From contig CAJFNV010000011.1 in the NCBI GenBank assembly GCA_904395805.1, forward strand, positions 25,991 through 89,990: a stretch of 64,000 nucleotides of DNA, read 5' to 3'. Made by a program: the position numbers and the translations under genes. Of the stretch, positions 8,289-18,032 are shown piece after piece. Source of the DNA: Candidatus Gallispira edinburgensis (GTDB lineage: Bacteria; Bacillota; Clostridia; Lachnospirales; CAG-274). Numbering within the stretch: the stretch's first letter is position 1; each line of letters begins with the position of its first letter. The notes under the pieces are model-generated. The model made no database searches, was not told where the DNA came from, and saw nothing but the letters and a program-made list of their open reading frames with translations.

Positions 8289-9434
8289 ATGAAAAGTAAA
8301 TATATAAGAAACGGTATTATAGCAGTTGTAGCAAGCGGTGTTATCGGTTTAGGTATTGGTGCTGCAATACCGGTAACATCAGAAATTATTGATCAGGTAC
8401 AGATGGCTTCATTAGCAGATAATGCAGAAGAGATACCAACAGCTGATACAGGGAATATCAGAGTAACTATGGATGAAGCTTCTCAGAATACAGTTGAGAT
8501 AATTAACAAGGTCCAGCCTTCAGTTGCATGTATAACATCTATTACACATGGCGTTGATTTCTTCAATCAGGCATATGAAAGCGAAGGAGCCGGTTCAGGT
8601 GTTGTATTTTATAAGGACAGCGACAATGCTTATATTGTAACAAATTACCATGTAATTGAGGGTGCTTCAAATGTAGGTGTATCCTTAAATGAATGTGATC
8701 TTGTTCAGGCAAAGCTTGTGGGCAAGGATTCAAATGCTGATTTAGCTGTAATATCAGTTCCTCTTAAGGATCTGGCTGCAGCAGGTGTCACAAATGTACA
8801 GGTAGCTGAATTCGGTGATTCAGAAGCAATGCAGGTTGGCGAAACCGTTATTGCCATAGGTAACGCTCTCGGTGAAGGCAACACAGCTACAAAGGGTATT
8901 TTAAGCTCACAGACAAGAGATGTTAATATTCAGGGAACAAAGCTTACCGTTCTTCAGACAGATGCAGCAATTAACCCCGGTAACAGCGGTGGTGCCCTTG
9001 TAAACAGTAAAGGACAGGTTATAGGTATAAATACTGCAAAGATATCAATGACAACTGTTGAAGGTATCGGCTACAGTATTGCATCCGATGTTGCAAAACC
9101 AATTATCGAAGAGTTGATGAACAGCACAAGTACCCCTACTCTCGGTGTTTACATCACAAGTATTTCCGAGGAAGTTGCTCAGCAGAATAATCTTCCGCAG
9201 GCAGGTGTTCTTGTTCAGCAGGTAATTCAGGGCGGAAGCGCAAGCTATGCCGATATTCAGGCAGGTGACCTTATTACTTCATTTAACGGCACTCCTGTAT
9301 TTAACACAGACCAGCTTATGGAGGCTGTAAGACAGTGCAAGATAGGCCAGACTGTTAATGTTACAATTGTCAGAAATGGAGCTACAAAGACTGTATCAGT
9401 TAAGATGCTTGAAAGCTCATCAGATACATTCTAA
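8289..9434 (+). CDS. Membrane-anchored HtrA/DegP-type serine protease with PDZ domain (copy 2)
   Basis: A 381-residue paralogue of the preceding gene, with the triad His121 (TNYHVIEG), Asp151 (NADLAVI) and Ser233 (NPGNSGGAL) and a C-terminal PDZ domain (about 285-375). The N-terminus has a short basic tip and one hydrophobic segment (residues 8-28), and lacks the long acidic cytosolic region of copy 1. Both copies share YESEGxGSG, VGKD and the Ser loop, so they look like an old tandem duplication. The ribosome site is AGGATGGTGAT. It is co-transcribed with copy 1 and ends at a clear terminator. Confidence 0.93.
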   Translation: MKSKYIRNGIIAVVASGVIGLGIGAAIPVTSEIIDQVQMASLADNAEEIPTADTGNIRVTMDEASQNTVEIINKVQPSVACITSITHGVDFFNQAYESEGAGSGVVFYKDSDNAYIVTNYHVIEGASNVGVSLNECDLVQAKLVGKDSNADLAVISVPLKDLAAAGVTNVQVAEFGDSEAMQVGETVIAIGNALGEGNTATKGILSSQTRDVNIQGTKLTVLQTDAAINPGNSGGALVNSKGQVIGINTAKISMTTVEGIGYSIASDVAKPIIEELMNSTSTPTLGVYITSISEEVAQQNNLPQAGVLVQQVIQGGSASYADIQAGDLITSFNGTPVFNTDQLMEAVRQCKIGQTVNVTIVRNGATKTVSVKMLESSSDTF

Positions 9435-9452
9435 ATATTAGATAAATTTAAG

Positions 9453-9481
9453 GCTGTTGCATTTTTATGCAGCAGCTTTTT
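9453..9481 (+). terminator. Rho-independent terminator after the HtrA pair
   Basis: GCTGTTGCAT (9453-9462) pairs with ATGCAGCAGC (9467-9476) with one G-U pair, followed by five T. Confidence 0.85.
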
Positions 9482-9525
9482 ATGTATATTTAAATATCTA
9501 ATTAATAATAATTATCAAAAACCTG

Positions 9526-9554
9526 TTGTAATTTTCTGTCATTAGTTGTATAAT
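9526..9554 (+). promoter_or_regulatory. Promoter of the TM1266-hydG-hydF unit
   Basis: TTGTAA (9526-9531), a 17-bp spacer and a perfect TATAAT (9549-9554) lie about 28 bp before the first gene's start. Confidence 0.75.
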
Positions 9555-9581
9555 TAATAAAAAACAACAAGGAGGTAAGCT

Positions 9582-9821
9582 ATGGAAACAAGAGTTGCAT
9601 TAATAGGCATAGTTGTAAAAAACTTTGACTCTGCCAATGAAATAAATGCCCTTCTCCACGATTACGGCGACTACATAATCGGAAGAATGGGTATACCTTA
9701 CAGGGAAAAATCCATAAATATAATTAGCGTTGCAATTGATGCACCTAATGATATTATAAATACTTTATCCGGAAAGCTTGGACAGCTTGACGGAGTAAGC
9801 ACAAAAACAATATATAATTAA
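9582..9821 (+). CDS. TM1266-type ACT-like putative regulator of the [FeFe]-hydrogenase system
   Basis: A 79-residue protein that reads METRVALIGIVVKN then LLHDYGDYIIGRMGIPY and GKLGQLDGVSTKT. This is the small ferredoxin-like (ACT/NikR C-terminal-like) family named iron-only hydrogenase system putative regulator. It lacks a DNA-binding region, so a direct transcriptional role is unproven in the family. Its position immediately before hydG and hydF is the usual context and supports the call. The ribosome site is AAGGAGGTAAGC. Confidence 0.88.
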   Translation: METRVALIGIVVKNFDSANEINALLHDYGDYIIGRMGIPYREKSINIISVAIDAPNDIINTLSGKLGQLDGVSTKTIYN

Positions 9822-9875
9822 ATCTGACGGAAAAGGTTTATCTAAACCTGCCCCGAAAGGAAGGAGAATTTTAAA

Positions 9876-11288
9876 ATGTACGATCCAAAATCATTAAAAG
9901 CTGAGGAATTTATATCACACGAGGAAATACTTGATACCTTAGCCTATGCCGACGAAAACAAAAACAATATTGAGCTTATTGATTCAATAATTGAGAAGGC
10001 AAAGTTTAGAAAGGGACTTTCACACAGAGAAGCTTCCGTGCTCTTAGTCTGTCAGAATGAAGAAAAAAATAACGAAATATATGCTCTGGCAGAACAAATA
10101 AAGAAAGAATTTTACGGCAACAGAATTGTTATGTTTGCCCCCCTCTATCTTTCAAACTACTGTGTAAACGGCTGTGTTTACTGCCCATATCATGCAAAAA
10201 ACAAGCATATAGCCAGAAAAAAGCTTACACAGGAGGAAGTAAGAAAAGAAGTTATTGCCCTTCAGGATATGGGACATAAGCGTCTTGCTATTGAATCAGG
10301 TGAAGATCCTGTAAACAATCCTATTGAATATATACTTGAATGTATAAATACAATATACAGCATAAAGCATAAAAACGGTGCCATAAGACGTGTAAACGTA
10401 AACATAGCTGCAACTACCGTTGAAAATTACAGAAAACTTAAGGAAGCAGGTATAGGTACATACATACTTTTCCAGGAAACATACCATAAGGAAAGCTATG
10501 AACAGCTTCATCCTACAGGACCAAAGCACAATTATGCTTACCATACAGAGGCTATGGACAGAGCTATGGAAGGTGGTATTGACGATGTAGGCTTAGGTGT
10601 TCTATTTGGTCTTGAAAAATACAGATATGAATTTGCAGGGCTTTTAATGCACGCAGAGCATCTTGAAGCAGTTCACGGTGTGGGACCTCATACAATAAGT
10701 GTACCAAGAATACGTCCTGCCGATGATATTGACCCTGCTGATTTTACAGATGCTATTGACGATGATATTTTTGCAAAGCTTGTAGCATGTATAAGAATTG
10801 CCGTACCATATACAGGTATGATAGTTTCCACAAGAGAAAGTCAGAAGACAAGAGAAAGAGTTCTTCATTTAGGTATATCACAGATAAGTGGCGGTTCCAA
10901 AACAAGTGTCGGCGGTTATTATGAACCGGAAGAAGATAATTCAGCCCAGTTTGATGTAGAGGATAACAGAACTCTTGACGAAGTTGTAAACTGGCTTATG
11001 AAAATGGGTTATATTCCAAGTTTCTGTACTGCCTGCTACAGAGAAGGCAGAACAGGTGACCGTTTTATGAGCCTGTGTAAATCAGGACAGATACAAAACT
11101 GCTGCCATCCTAATGCTCTTATGACATTAAAAGAATATCTTGAGGACTATGCTTCCGATGACACAAAGAAAATAGGCGAAGAGCTTATTGCAAAGGAAGT
11201 TGAGAATATTCCAAATGAAAAGGTCAAGGCAATAGTTATTGACTATTTAAACAACATTCATAAAGGGAAAAGAGATTTCAGATTCTAG
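9876..11288 (+). CDS. hydG: [FeFe]-hydrogenase H-cluster radical SAM maturase HydG
   Basis: A 470-residue tyrosine lyase that makes the CO and CN ligands of the H-cluster. The radical SAM cluster motif is CVNGCVYC (CxxxCxxC, about residues 95-102). The C-terminal extension carries CTACYREGRTGDRF and a third Cys about 22 residues later in SLCKSG, the site of the auxiliary dangler-iron cluster. Length and motifs match HydG and differ from the related thiamine enzyme ThiH, which has a different C-terminus. The ribosome site AAGGAAGGAG is strong. hydF follows after 11 bp. Confidence 0.96.
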   Translation: MYDPKSLKAEEFISHEEILDTLAYADENKNNIELIDSIIEKAKFRKGLSHREASVLLVCQNEEKNNEIYALAEQIKKEFYGNRIVMFAPLYLSNYCVNGCVYCPYHAKNKHIARKKLTQEEVRKEVIALQDMGHKRLAIESGEDPVNNPIEYILECINTIYSIKHKNGAIRRVNVNIAATTVENYRKLKEAGIGTYILFQETYHKESYEQLHPTGPKHNYAYHTEAMDRAMEGGIDDVGLGVLFGLEKYRYEFAGLLMHAEHLEAVHGVGPHTISVPRIRPADDIDPADFTDAIDDDIFAKLVACIRIAVPYTGMIVSTRESQKTRERVLHLGISQISGGSKTSVGGYYEPEEDNSAQFDVEDNRTLDEVVNWLMKMGYIPSFCTACYREGRTGDRFMSLCKSGQIQNCCHPNALMTLKEYLEDYASDDTKKIGEELIAKEVENIPNEKVKAIVIDYLNNIHKGKRDFRF

Positions 11289-11299
11289 GAGGCGGTAAT

Positions 11300-12505
11300 A
11301 TGAGCTTAAACGATACACCAAAATCAGACAGAATACACATTGGTATATTCGGAAGGAGAAATGCAGGGAAATCCAGCATAATAAATGCAATTACGGGACA
11401 AAGCCTTGCAATTGTATCGGAAATCAAAGGCACAACCACCGACCCTGTTCAAAAAGCAATGGAGCTTCTGCCCCTGGGACCTGTAATGATCATTGATACG
11501 CCTGGTATTGATGATATAGGCGAGCTTGGAGAAAAGCGTATAGAAAAAAGCTATCAGGTTTTAAATAAGACAGATATTGCCCTTCTTGTTGTTGACGGAA
11601 CTATTGGCTTGCAGCCAGAGGACAAAGCAATTATTGAAGCTATTAAGGAAAGAAAACTTCCCTATATTATAATATTAAATAAATCAGATGAAGTTACCGA
11701 TAGGTACAAAATTGAAAATTCAATATGGGTAAGTGCAAAAACAAATGAAAATATATGGGAGCTTAAAGAAAGAATATCAAAACTTGTTCCTGCCGATAAT
11801 ATGACACTTAAAATAATAGGTGACAAGCTTGAACCTAACGATATTGCCGTTCTTGTTGTCCCTATTGATAAGGCAGCTCCAAAAGGCAGACTTATTCTGC
11901 CTCAGCAGCAGACAATAAGAGATATACTTGAAGCGGGAGCAGTATCCGTAGTTACAAGAGATACTGAGCTTGCAGAAACTCTTAAAAGTTTAGGCAAAAA
12001 GCCTAAAATGGTAATTACCGATTCACAGGCATTTAGTTTCGTAAAAAATATTGTTCCCGAGGATATTCTCCTTACATCATTTTCAATATTATTTGCAAGA
12101 TATAAGGGAGATTTGGAGGAAGCAATAAAGGCTGTAAAAGCTATTGAAAATATAAATGACGGTGATACCCTGTTAATTGCAGAAGGATGCACTCACCACA
12201 GACAGTGTGATGATATAGGCACAGTTAAAATCCCTAAATGGTTAAAATCCCATACTGATAAGAAAATCAATTATGAATTTACAAGCGGTACAGAATTTCC
12301 AAAGGATCTGAGTAAATATAAAGCAGTCATACACTGCGGAGGCTGCACATTAAATGAAAAGGAAATGAAACACAGAGTTAATGTCTGTAAATCACAGAAT
12401 GTTCCCATAACAAATTACGGCATATTTATAGCCTATGTTCAGGGAATTCTTGAAAGAAGCATACAGGTATTTCCCGAATATGCAGCTAAGCTTAATGCTA
12501 AATAA
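11300..12505 (+). CDS. hydF: [FeFe]-hydrogenase H-cluster maturation GTPase HydF
   Basis: A 401-residue scaffold on which the di-iron subcluster is assembled. The N-terminal GTPase has G1 GRRNAGKSS, G3 DTPG and G4 NKSD. The C-terminal [4Fe-4S] ligands are in GCTHHRQCDD and HCGGCTLN, spaced as in known HydF. The third maturase, HydE, is not adjacent; it and the hydrogenase itself must lie elsewhere. The ribosome site is AGGAGGCGG. Confidence 0.96.
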   Translation: MSLNDTPKSDRIHIGIFGRRNAGKSSIINAITGQSLAIVSEIKGTTTDPVQKAMELLPLGPVMIIDTPGIDDIGELGEKRIEKSYQVLNKTDIALLVVDGTIGLQPEDKAIIEAIKERKLPYIIILNKSDEVTDRYKIENSIWVSAKTNENIWELKERISKLVPADNMTLKIIGDKLEPNDIAVLVVPIDKAAPKGRLILPQQQTIRDILEAGAVSVVTRDTELAETLKSLGKKPKMVITDSQAFSFVKNIVPEDILLTSFSILFARYKGDLEEAIKAVKAIENINDGDTLLIAEGCTHHRQCDDIGTVKIPKWLKSHTDKKINYEFTSGTEFPKDLSKYKAVIHCGGCTLNEKEMKHRVNVCKSQNVPITNYGIFIAYVQGILERSIQVFPEYAAKLNAK

Positions 12506-12528
12506 TCAAATATCTGAACCAATCAGAA

Positions 12529-12549
12529 CTTTTTAGCTCTGCTAAAAAG
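12529..12549. repeat. Perfect 9-bp hairpin after hydF
   Basis: CTTTTTAGC and GCTAAAAAG flank a TCT loop. It is followed by the GC-rich text CGGCTCCGCCGCCCG and not by a T run, so on the plus strand it is probably not the terminator itself. Confidence 0.5.
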
Positions 12550-12593
12550 TCGGCTCCGCCGCCCGAATTACTCTCTTTCGGTTCACAAACAAA

Positions 12594-12631
12594 GCTTCCC
12601 CGAATAATTCGTATAGAAATTTCGGGGAAGC
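12594..12631. terminator. Bidirectional terminator between hydF and glgP
   Basis: An 11-bp perfect stem, GCTTCCCCGAA (12594-12604) with TTCGGGGAAGC (12621-12631). On the plus strand ATATTTTTGATTTTTT follows. The convergent genes on both sides make a shared terminator likely. Confidence 0.8.
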
Positions 12632-12656
12632 CATATTTTTGATTTTTTAAATTAAA

Positions 12657-15116
12657 TTAATCCTCATCCATTTCAATATGAACAGGTTTCAGATTCCATA
12701 TATCCTCTGCATATTCCTTAATTGTTCTGTCTGATGAGAACTTACCGCTGTGAGCAGTATTTAATATTGCCATTTTAGCCCACTTTTCCTTATCCTTATA
12801 AGCTTCATTCACTCTTTCCTGAGCTTCCGCATATGAAGCAAAGTCCTTAAGAACAAAGTATTCATCCGGTCTTGAACCGTTGTATCCGTTAAGAAGTGAA
12901 TCATATATTTCTCTGAAAAGCTCTGTATCATGGTCAAGAGTACCATTTATAAGCATATTTAATACAGCTCTTACATCAGAGTTCATATTGTAAATATCCC
13001 ATGGATTGTAGTCATTTCTGCTGTAAGCATCAATAACCTCATCAGCCTTCATACCGAATATGAATATATTATCATCGCCAACTTCTTCTCTTATCTCAAC
13101 ATTTGCACCGTCAAGAGTACCTATAGTCAAAGCACCGTTAAGCATAAACTTCATATTTCCTGTACCTGATGCTTCTTTTGAAGCTGTTGATATCTGTTCT
13201 GAAACATCAGCGGCAGGTATAAGCTTTTCTGCAAGGCTTACTCTGTAGTTTTCAGCAAATATGACCTTGATCTTGCCTTCAATGCTTTCATCATTGTTTA
13301 CAAGGTCTGCAACAGAATTGATAAGTTTGATAATAAGCTTTGCTCTTCTGTAGCCTGCTGCTGCCTTGGCACCAAATATAAACGTTCTTGGAACCATATC
13401 CATGCCTGGATTTACCTTAAGCTTGTTATAAAGGCTCATAACATGAAGAATATTTAAAAGCTGTCTCTTGTATTCATGAAGTCTTTTGACCTGAATATCA
13501 TAAATAGAATCAGGATTTATTTCAATACCCATTGTAGCCTTGAAATAGTCTGATAAAGCAACCTTGTTTGCCTTTTTAATATCCATAAACTTCTTTCTGA
13601 AATCCTTGTCATCAGCAAGAGGAACAAGTTTTTCAAGCTGTGACAGATCCTTATAGAAGCCGTCGCCGATCTCATCTGTAATAAGTTTAGCAAGCTCAGG
13701 ATTTGCGTGACCAAGCCATCTTCTCTGAGTAATTCCGTTTGTCTTATTGTTAAATCTTTCAGGATAAATTTCATAGAAATCCTTTAATTCCTGATTTTTA
13801 AGTATTTCTGTATGAAGAGCAGCAACGCCGTTTACAGAGTGGCTGCCTACAATAGCAAGCCATGCCATTCTTATCTGTCCGTCGGCAACAATTGCCATCT
13901 TTCTGATCTTTTCTGCATTATTACCATATTTATTAATGAGCATTTCACAGAATCTCTTGTTTATCTCTTCAACGATCATATATATACGTGGAAGAAGTCT
14001 TGAAAACAGTTCAATAGGCCACTTTTCAAGAGCTTCAGCCATAATTGTATGGTTTGTATATGCACAGCATCCCTTTGTGATTTCCCATGCATCATCCCAA
14101 GGCATATTATATTCATCCACAAGCAATCTCATAAGCTCTGCAACGGCAATACTTGGATGAGTATCATTTAACTGGAAAGCATATTTTTCTGAAAGCTTTG
14201 AAAAATCTGTACCAAACTTCTGAACATACTTGTTAAGAACTCTCTGTAAAGTTGCTGATACAAAGAAATACTGCTGTCTTAATCTTAATTCCTTACCTGC
14301 ATAATGCTCATCGGCAGGATATAAAACTTCTGTAAGAGTCTTTGCAAGATTTTCTTCCTCAACAGCCTTATTATAGTTGCCTTCATTAAAGCTCTTAAGG
14401 TCAAATTTATTCTTAGCCTCTGCATCCCATAATCTGAGTGTATTAACAGTATTGTTATCAAAACCTACAACAGGATAATCATAAGGAATAGCTATAACTG
14501 ACTGATAATTTTCCTGAACAAATTTATACTGTCCGTCTTCCTGCTTTACAGCCTTTACATTACCGCCGAACTTGACCTCAACAGAATATTCGGGACGTTT
14601 AACCCCCCACATATCTCCGTCCTGAAGCCAGTTGTCAGGTACTTCGATCTGGTATCCATTTTCAATTTTCTGCTCAAATATACCGTAATGGTATCTTATA
14701 CCGCAGCCGTATGCAGGAAGTTCAAGTGTTGAAAGAGAGTCAAGGAAACATGCTGCAAGTCTGCCCAAGCCGCCGTTTCCAAGTCCCGGGTCTCTTTCAA
14801 CCTCTTCAAGCATATTGTAATCAATATTCAATTCAGAAAGAACTTCCTTAACTTCATTAAGCATTGTCATATTAAGTATTGCATTGCCTAAAAAACGTCC
14901 CATAAGAAATTCCATTGATAAATAGCATACGATCTTGCAGCCTGTTTTATCATAGGTTTCATGGGTTTTGAGCCACTTGTCTGTTACATAATCTCTTATT
15001 GTGAAAACAAGTGCTTCATAGAGCTGCTCTTTTGTTGCAGTTTCAATTGACTTACGTGACAGTGTTTTTACATTGTCGGAAAGCTTCTTTTTAAATTCTT
15101 CCTTATTGATATGCAT
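12657..15116 (-). CDS. glgP: Glycogen/maltodextrin phosphorylase
   Basis: An 819-residue GT35 phosphorylase that releases glucose-1-phosphate from alpha-1,4-glucans. The pyridoxal-phosphate block EASGTGNMKFMLNG with its Lys is near residue 660, and GNGGLGRLAACFLDS is near residue 118. I choose the ATG at 15116: AAAGGAG abuts the ATG at 15125 with no spacing, but lies nine bases before this one. It starts 24 nt after the prfA stop with no room for a promoter, so it appears co-transcribed with the release factor genes, an unusual partner for a storage-glucan enzyme. No other glycogen gene is nearby. Confidence 0.95.
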   Translation of the reverse strand: MHINKEEFKKKLSDNVKTLSRKSIETATKEQLYEALVFTIRDYVTDKWLKTHETYDKTGCKIVCYLSMEFLMGRFLGNAILNMTMLNEVKEVLSELNIDYNMLEEVERDPGLGNGGLGRLAACFLDSLSTLELPAYGCGIRYHYGIFEQKIENGYQIEVPDNWLQDGDMWGVKRPEYSVEVKFGGNVKAVKQEDGQYKFVQENYQSVIAIPYDYPVVGFDNNTVNTLRLWDAEAKNKFDLKSFNEGNYNKAVEEENLAKTLTEVLYPADEHYAGKELRLRQQYFFVSATLQRVLNKYVQKFGTDFSKLSEKYAFQLNDTHPSIAVAELMRLLVDEYNMPWDDAWEITKGCCAYTNHTIMAEALEKWPIELFSRLLPRIYMIVEEINKRFCEMLINKYGNNAEKIRKMAIVADGQIRMAWLAIVGSHSVNGVAALHTEILKNQELKDFYEIYPERFNNKTNGITQRRWLGHANPELAKLITDEIGDGFYKDLSQLEKLVPLADDKDFRKKFMDIKKANKVALSDYFKATMGIEINPDSIYDIQVKRLHEYKRQLLNILHVMSLYNKLKVNPGMDMVPRTFIFGAKAAAGYRRAKLIIKLINSVADLVNNDESIEGKIKVIFAENYRVSLAEKLIPAADVSEQISTASKEASGTGNMKFMLNGALTIGTLDGANVEIREEVGDDNIFIFGMKADEVIDAYSRNDYNPWDIYNMNSDVRAVLNMLINGTLDHDTELFREIYDSLLNGYNGSRPDEYFVLKDFASYAEAQERVNEAYKDKEKWAKMAILNTAHSGKFSSDRTIKEYAEDIWNLKPVHIEMDED

Positions 15117-15140
15117 TTTTAACATCTCCTTTATTTTGAA

Positions 15141-16211
15141 TTATTCTTCAGTACCGTTTTTTAATTTTTCTGCCTGTTCTGTTGTAATAAGTGCATCCAT
15201 AATTTCATCAAGATCACCGTCAATAATTGTATCCAGTTTATGGAGTGTTAAACCTATTCTGTGGTCGGTAACTCTTCCCTGAGGATAATTATAGGTTCTT
15301 ATTCTTTCGTTTCTGTTTCCTCTGCCGATCTGGCTTTTTCTTTCTGCCGCAACCTCAGCATGCTGTTTTTCCTGTTCAAGATCATAGAGCTTACTCATTA
15401 AGACCTTAAGTGCTTTTTCTTTATTCTTGATCTGGCTTTTTTCGTCCTGGCATGATATTACTATACCTGTAGGTATGTGTGTAAGTCTTACAGCGGAGTC
15501 CGTAGTGTTTACACACTGTCCGCCGTTACCTGATGCCCTGAAAACATCAAATCTGCAGTCATTCATATTAAGCTGAACATCTACAGCTTCAACCTCCGGG
15601 AGCACCGCAACAGATGCAGTTGAAGTATGAATTCTTCCACCTGATTCTGTTGCAGGTATTCGCTGTACTCTGTGTACACCGCTTTCATACTTAAGTCTGG
15701 AATATGCTCCCTGACCGTTGATCATAAATGAAATTTCTCTGAATCCCCCTGCTTCACATTCATTGGTATTCATGATTTCGATTTTCCAGTGTCTTCTTTC
15801 AGCATATCTTGAGTACATTCTGAATAGATCGCCTGCAAAAATATTTGCCTCGTCTCCTCCTGCACCCCCTCTTATTTCAACAATAACATTTTTTTCATCA
15901 TTAGGATCCTTAGGAAGCAAAAGAACTGTTAATTCATCCTTAAGCTCATCAAGCTTTTTTCTTCCTTCTGAAAATTCTTCCTTAGCCAGTGCTTTCATTT
16001 CTTCATCTGAGTCATCAAGCATTTCTCTGGCTTCCTCAACAGCTTCTTCTGTTTCTTTATATTCTCTGTATTTTTCAACTATAGGAGAAATGTCACTGTG
16101 CTCTTTCATAAGCTTTCTCCATTCCTCGTTATTGCTTATTACTTCCGGGTCGTTTATTTTATCCGAAAGGTCAATATAGCGCTTTTCTATGTCTGCTAAT
16201 CTTTCAAGCAT
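15141..16211 (-). CDS. prfA: Peptide chain release factor 1
   Basis: A class I release factor of 356 residues for UAA and UAG. The peptidyl-hydrolysis motif GGQ is in [14 protein letters not shown]. The anticodon-like PxT element is RIPATESGG, which marks RF1 and not RF2. I take the start at [12 protein letters not shown] (16211), the usual RF1 N-terminus, with GGAGG 11 nt upstream; the frame stays open for 18 more codons into prmC. It overlaps no other gene with this start and follows prmC, which encodes the enzyme that methylates its GGQ glutamine. Confidence 0.96.
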   Translation of the reverse strand: MLERLADIEKRYIDLSDKINDPEVISNNEEWRKLMKEHSDISPIVEKYREYKETEEAVEEAREMLDDSDEEMKALAKEEFSEGRKKLDELKDELTVLLLPKDPNDEKNVIVEIRGGAGGDEANIFAGDLFRMYSRYAERRHWKIEIMNTNECEAGGFREISFMINGQGAYSRLKYESGVHRVQRIPATESGGRIHTSTASVAVLPEVEAVDVQLNMNDCRFDVFRASGNGGQCVNTTDSAVRLTHIPTGIVISCQDEKSQIKNKEKALKVLMSKLYDLEQEKQHAEVAAERKSQIGRGNRNERIRTYNYPQGRVTDHRIGLTLHKLDTIIDGDLDEIMDALITTEQAEKLKNGTEE

Positions 16212-16248
16212 AAGTATGTCATCCTCCATTAACCTTGATATTATTTTA

Positions 16249-17082
16249 TCATATTTTGTAGCCAATTACAACCCTGTCAAGTCCCGAAAGGTCTTTTTCA
16301 ACGCTTATATTTTCAAATCCCTTTTCGCTCAGCAGTTTTGATACTTTATCACCTTGATTGTATCCTATTTCAAATATTACACAGCCGTTTTTATTAATGT
16401 AACTGTCTATATCATTTATAATTCTTCTGTAAAAATCAAGTCCGTCATTTCCGCCGTCAAGAGCCGATAAAGGTTCATAATCCTTTACACCAGGTTCCAG
16501 GGTCTCAATAACATCTTTTTCAATATAAGGCGGATTCGAAAGTATAATGTCATATTTTTCATTTACTTCACTGAACAAATCACTTTTAAAAAAATTTACA
16601 TTTACTCCGTTATTACTGCCGTTTTCAATTGCAGTTTTAAGAGCACCTTCCGATATATCCACAGCATCAACATGTGTATTGGTATATTTCGCTATACTTA
16701 CCGCTATTGCTCCCGAACCTGTACCTATATCAAGAACAGAATTGTAAGTATTCTTTTTTACGATCTCAATTGCCCTTTCAACAAGAATTTCAGTATCTCC
16801 CCTCGGTATAAGTGTGTGTGAATTGACCTTGAAATCAAGCCCCATAAATTCACACACACCTAAAATATACTGCATAGGTTTATGCTTTATTCTTTCCGAG
16901 CACATTTCATTTATTTTACAGATTTCATTTTCATTAAGTTCTTTATCGGGGTATGTCAATATCTGCACTCTTGTCATACCTGCAGCATTTCCCACAATAA
17001 GCTGAGCATCAAGCAGGGGGGTGTCTGTATTGCTTTCAGCCAGCTTTTTTCTGACTTCCTGCACAGCTTCCTTCACATTCAT
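16249..17082 (-). CDS. prmC: Release factor glutamine methyltransferase PrmC
   Basis: A 277-residue SAM-dependent methyltransferase that methylates the Gln of the GGQ motif in RF1 and RF2. The SAM-binding motif is [13 protein letters not shown] and the catalytic NPPY is in [11 protein letters not shown]. The N-terminal helical bundle (about 1-80) binds the release factor. The ATG at 17082 has GGAGG nine bases upstream; this ribosome site lies within the end of the DUF1385 gene, which overlaps by 47 nt. Confidence 0.95.
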   Translation of the reverse strand: MNVKEAVQEVRKKLAESNTDTPLLDAQLIVGNAAGMTRVQILTYPDKELNENEICKINEMCSERIKHKPMQYILGVCEFMGLDFKVNSHTLIPRGDTEILVERAIEIVKKNTYNSVLDIGTGSGAIAVSIAKYTNTHVDAVDISEGALKTAIENGSNNGVNVNFFKSDLFSEVNEKYDIILSNPPYIEKDVIETLEPGVKDYEPLSALDGGNDGLDFYRRIINDIDSYINKNGCVIFEIGYNQGDKVSKLLSEKGFENISVEKDLSGLDRVVIGYKI

Positions 17083-18019
17083 CAACAGGTTCCTCCTCCA
17101 GTACAGCTTTAAGAGAGGCTATGGCAACTTCGATCATACTGTCATCGGGCTCTTTTGTTGTTATAAGCTGAGTTGCAATTCCCGGAAAGCTTACTATATT
17201 AACAAGTAAATTGTCATGTCTGCCTGCCCATCTTATGACTTCATATGAAAGTCCTGCAATTAACGGTATAAGTATAATTCTTGAAAGTATTCTCAGCCAG
17301 AAATCATTTGTAGGCACAAAGAAAAACACAATTATACTTATAATAAGTACTATTACAAGGAAACTTGTACCGCATCTTTTATGAAAACGTGTACTCTTTC
17401 TTACATTTTCAACAGTAAGTTCCATATCACTTTCAAAGCAGTTTATTGTCTTATGCTCTGCACCATGATACATAAATACCCTTTTGATATCCTTCATCTG
17501 TGAAACAAGTATCATGTATCCTAAGAAAATCATGATTTTAATTACACTTTCAATAGCACCTCTTACTGATGTGCTGCCTCCTAAAAATCCGTTGATCCAG
17601 CCTCCGAGAACTGTCGGAAGCAGAATAAAAAGAGCAACACAAAGACATATTGACACAAACACGCTGAAATATATGACATAATCAGCCAGCTTATCTCCAA
17701 CCTTTTTTTCAAGCCACATTTCAAACTTGCTTTCCTTGTCATATTCAATATCATCAAGTCCTGCAAGCTCTGCTGATTTCATTGTCACCTTCATTCCTGT
17801 CACAAGGGAATCAACAAAAGCAATAATTCCTCTGAATATAGGCAGTCTCCATATAAAAGCTCTGTCCTTAGCTGATTTCATATCTGTTTTTACTGTTTTT
17901 ATATTTTTATCCGGAGTTCTCACTGAAAGTGCATACATGCTTTTTCCTCTCATCATTACACCTTCAATAACAGCCTGACCTCCGACACCCTTTTCCCACT
18001 TTTTCTTCTTATTATCCAT
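17036..18019 (-). CDS. DUF1385 membrane protein
   Basis: A 327-residue polytopic protein. The conserved family opening GGQAVIEGVMMRG sits at about residues 11-23, and YHGAEHKTINCFE with RFHKRCGTSFLV lies in the second half; hydrophobic segments fall at about 100-130, 140-160, 210-230 and 235-255. The role is unknown, although the gene commonly sits beside prmC and prfA in Clostridia, as here. I prefer the ATG at 18019, seven bases after GGGAGG, over an in-frame codon at 18046 that would overlap the preceding gene. Confidence 0.9.
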   Translation of the reverse strand: MDNKKKKWEKGVGGQAVIEGVMMRGKSMYALSVRTPDKNIKTVKTDMKSAKDRAFIWRLPIFRGIIAFVDSLVTGMKVTMKSAELAGLDDIEYDKESKFEMWLEKKVGDKLADYVIYFSVFVSICLCVALFILLPTVLGGWINGFLGGSTSVRGAIESVIKIMIFLGYMILVSQMKDIKRVFMYHGAEHKTINCFESDMELTVENVRKSTRFHKRCGTSFLVIVLIISIIVFFFVPTNDFWLRILSRIILIPLIAGLSYEVIRWAGRHDNLLVNIVSFPGIATQLITTKEPDDSMIEVAIASLKAVLEEEPVDECEGSCAGSQKKAG

Positions 18020-18032
18020 ATATAACCTCCCG

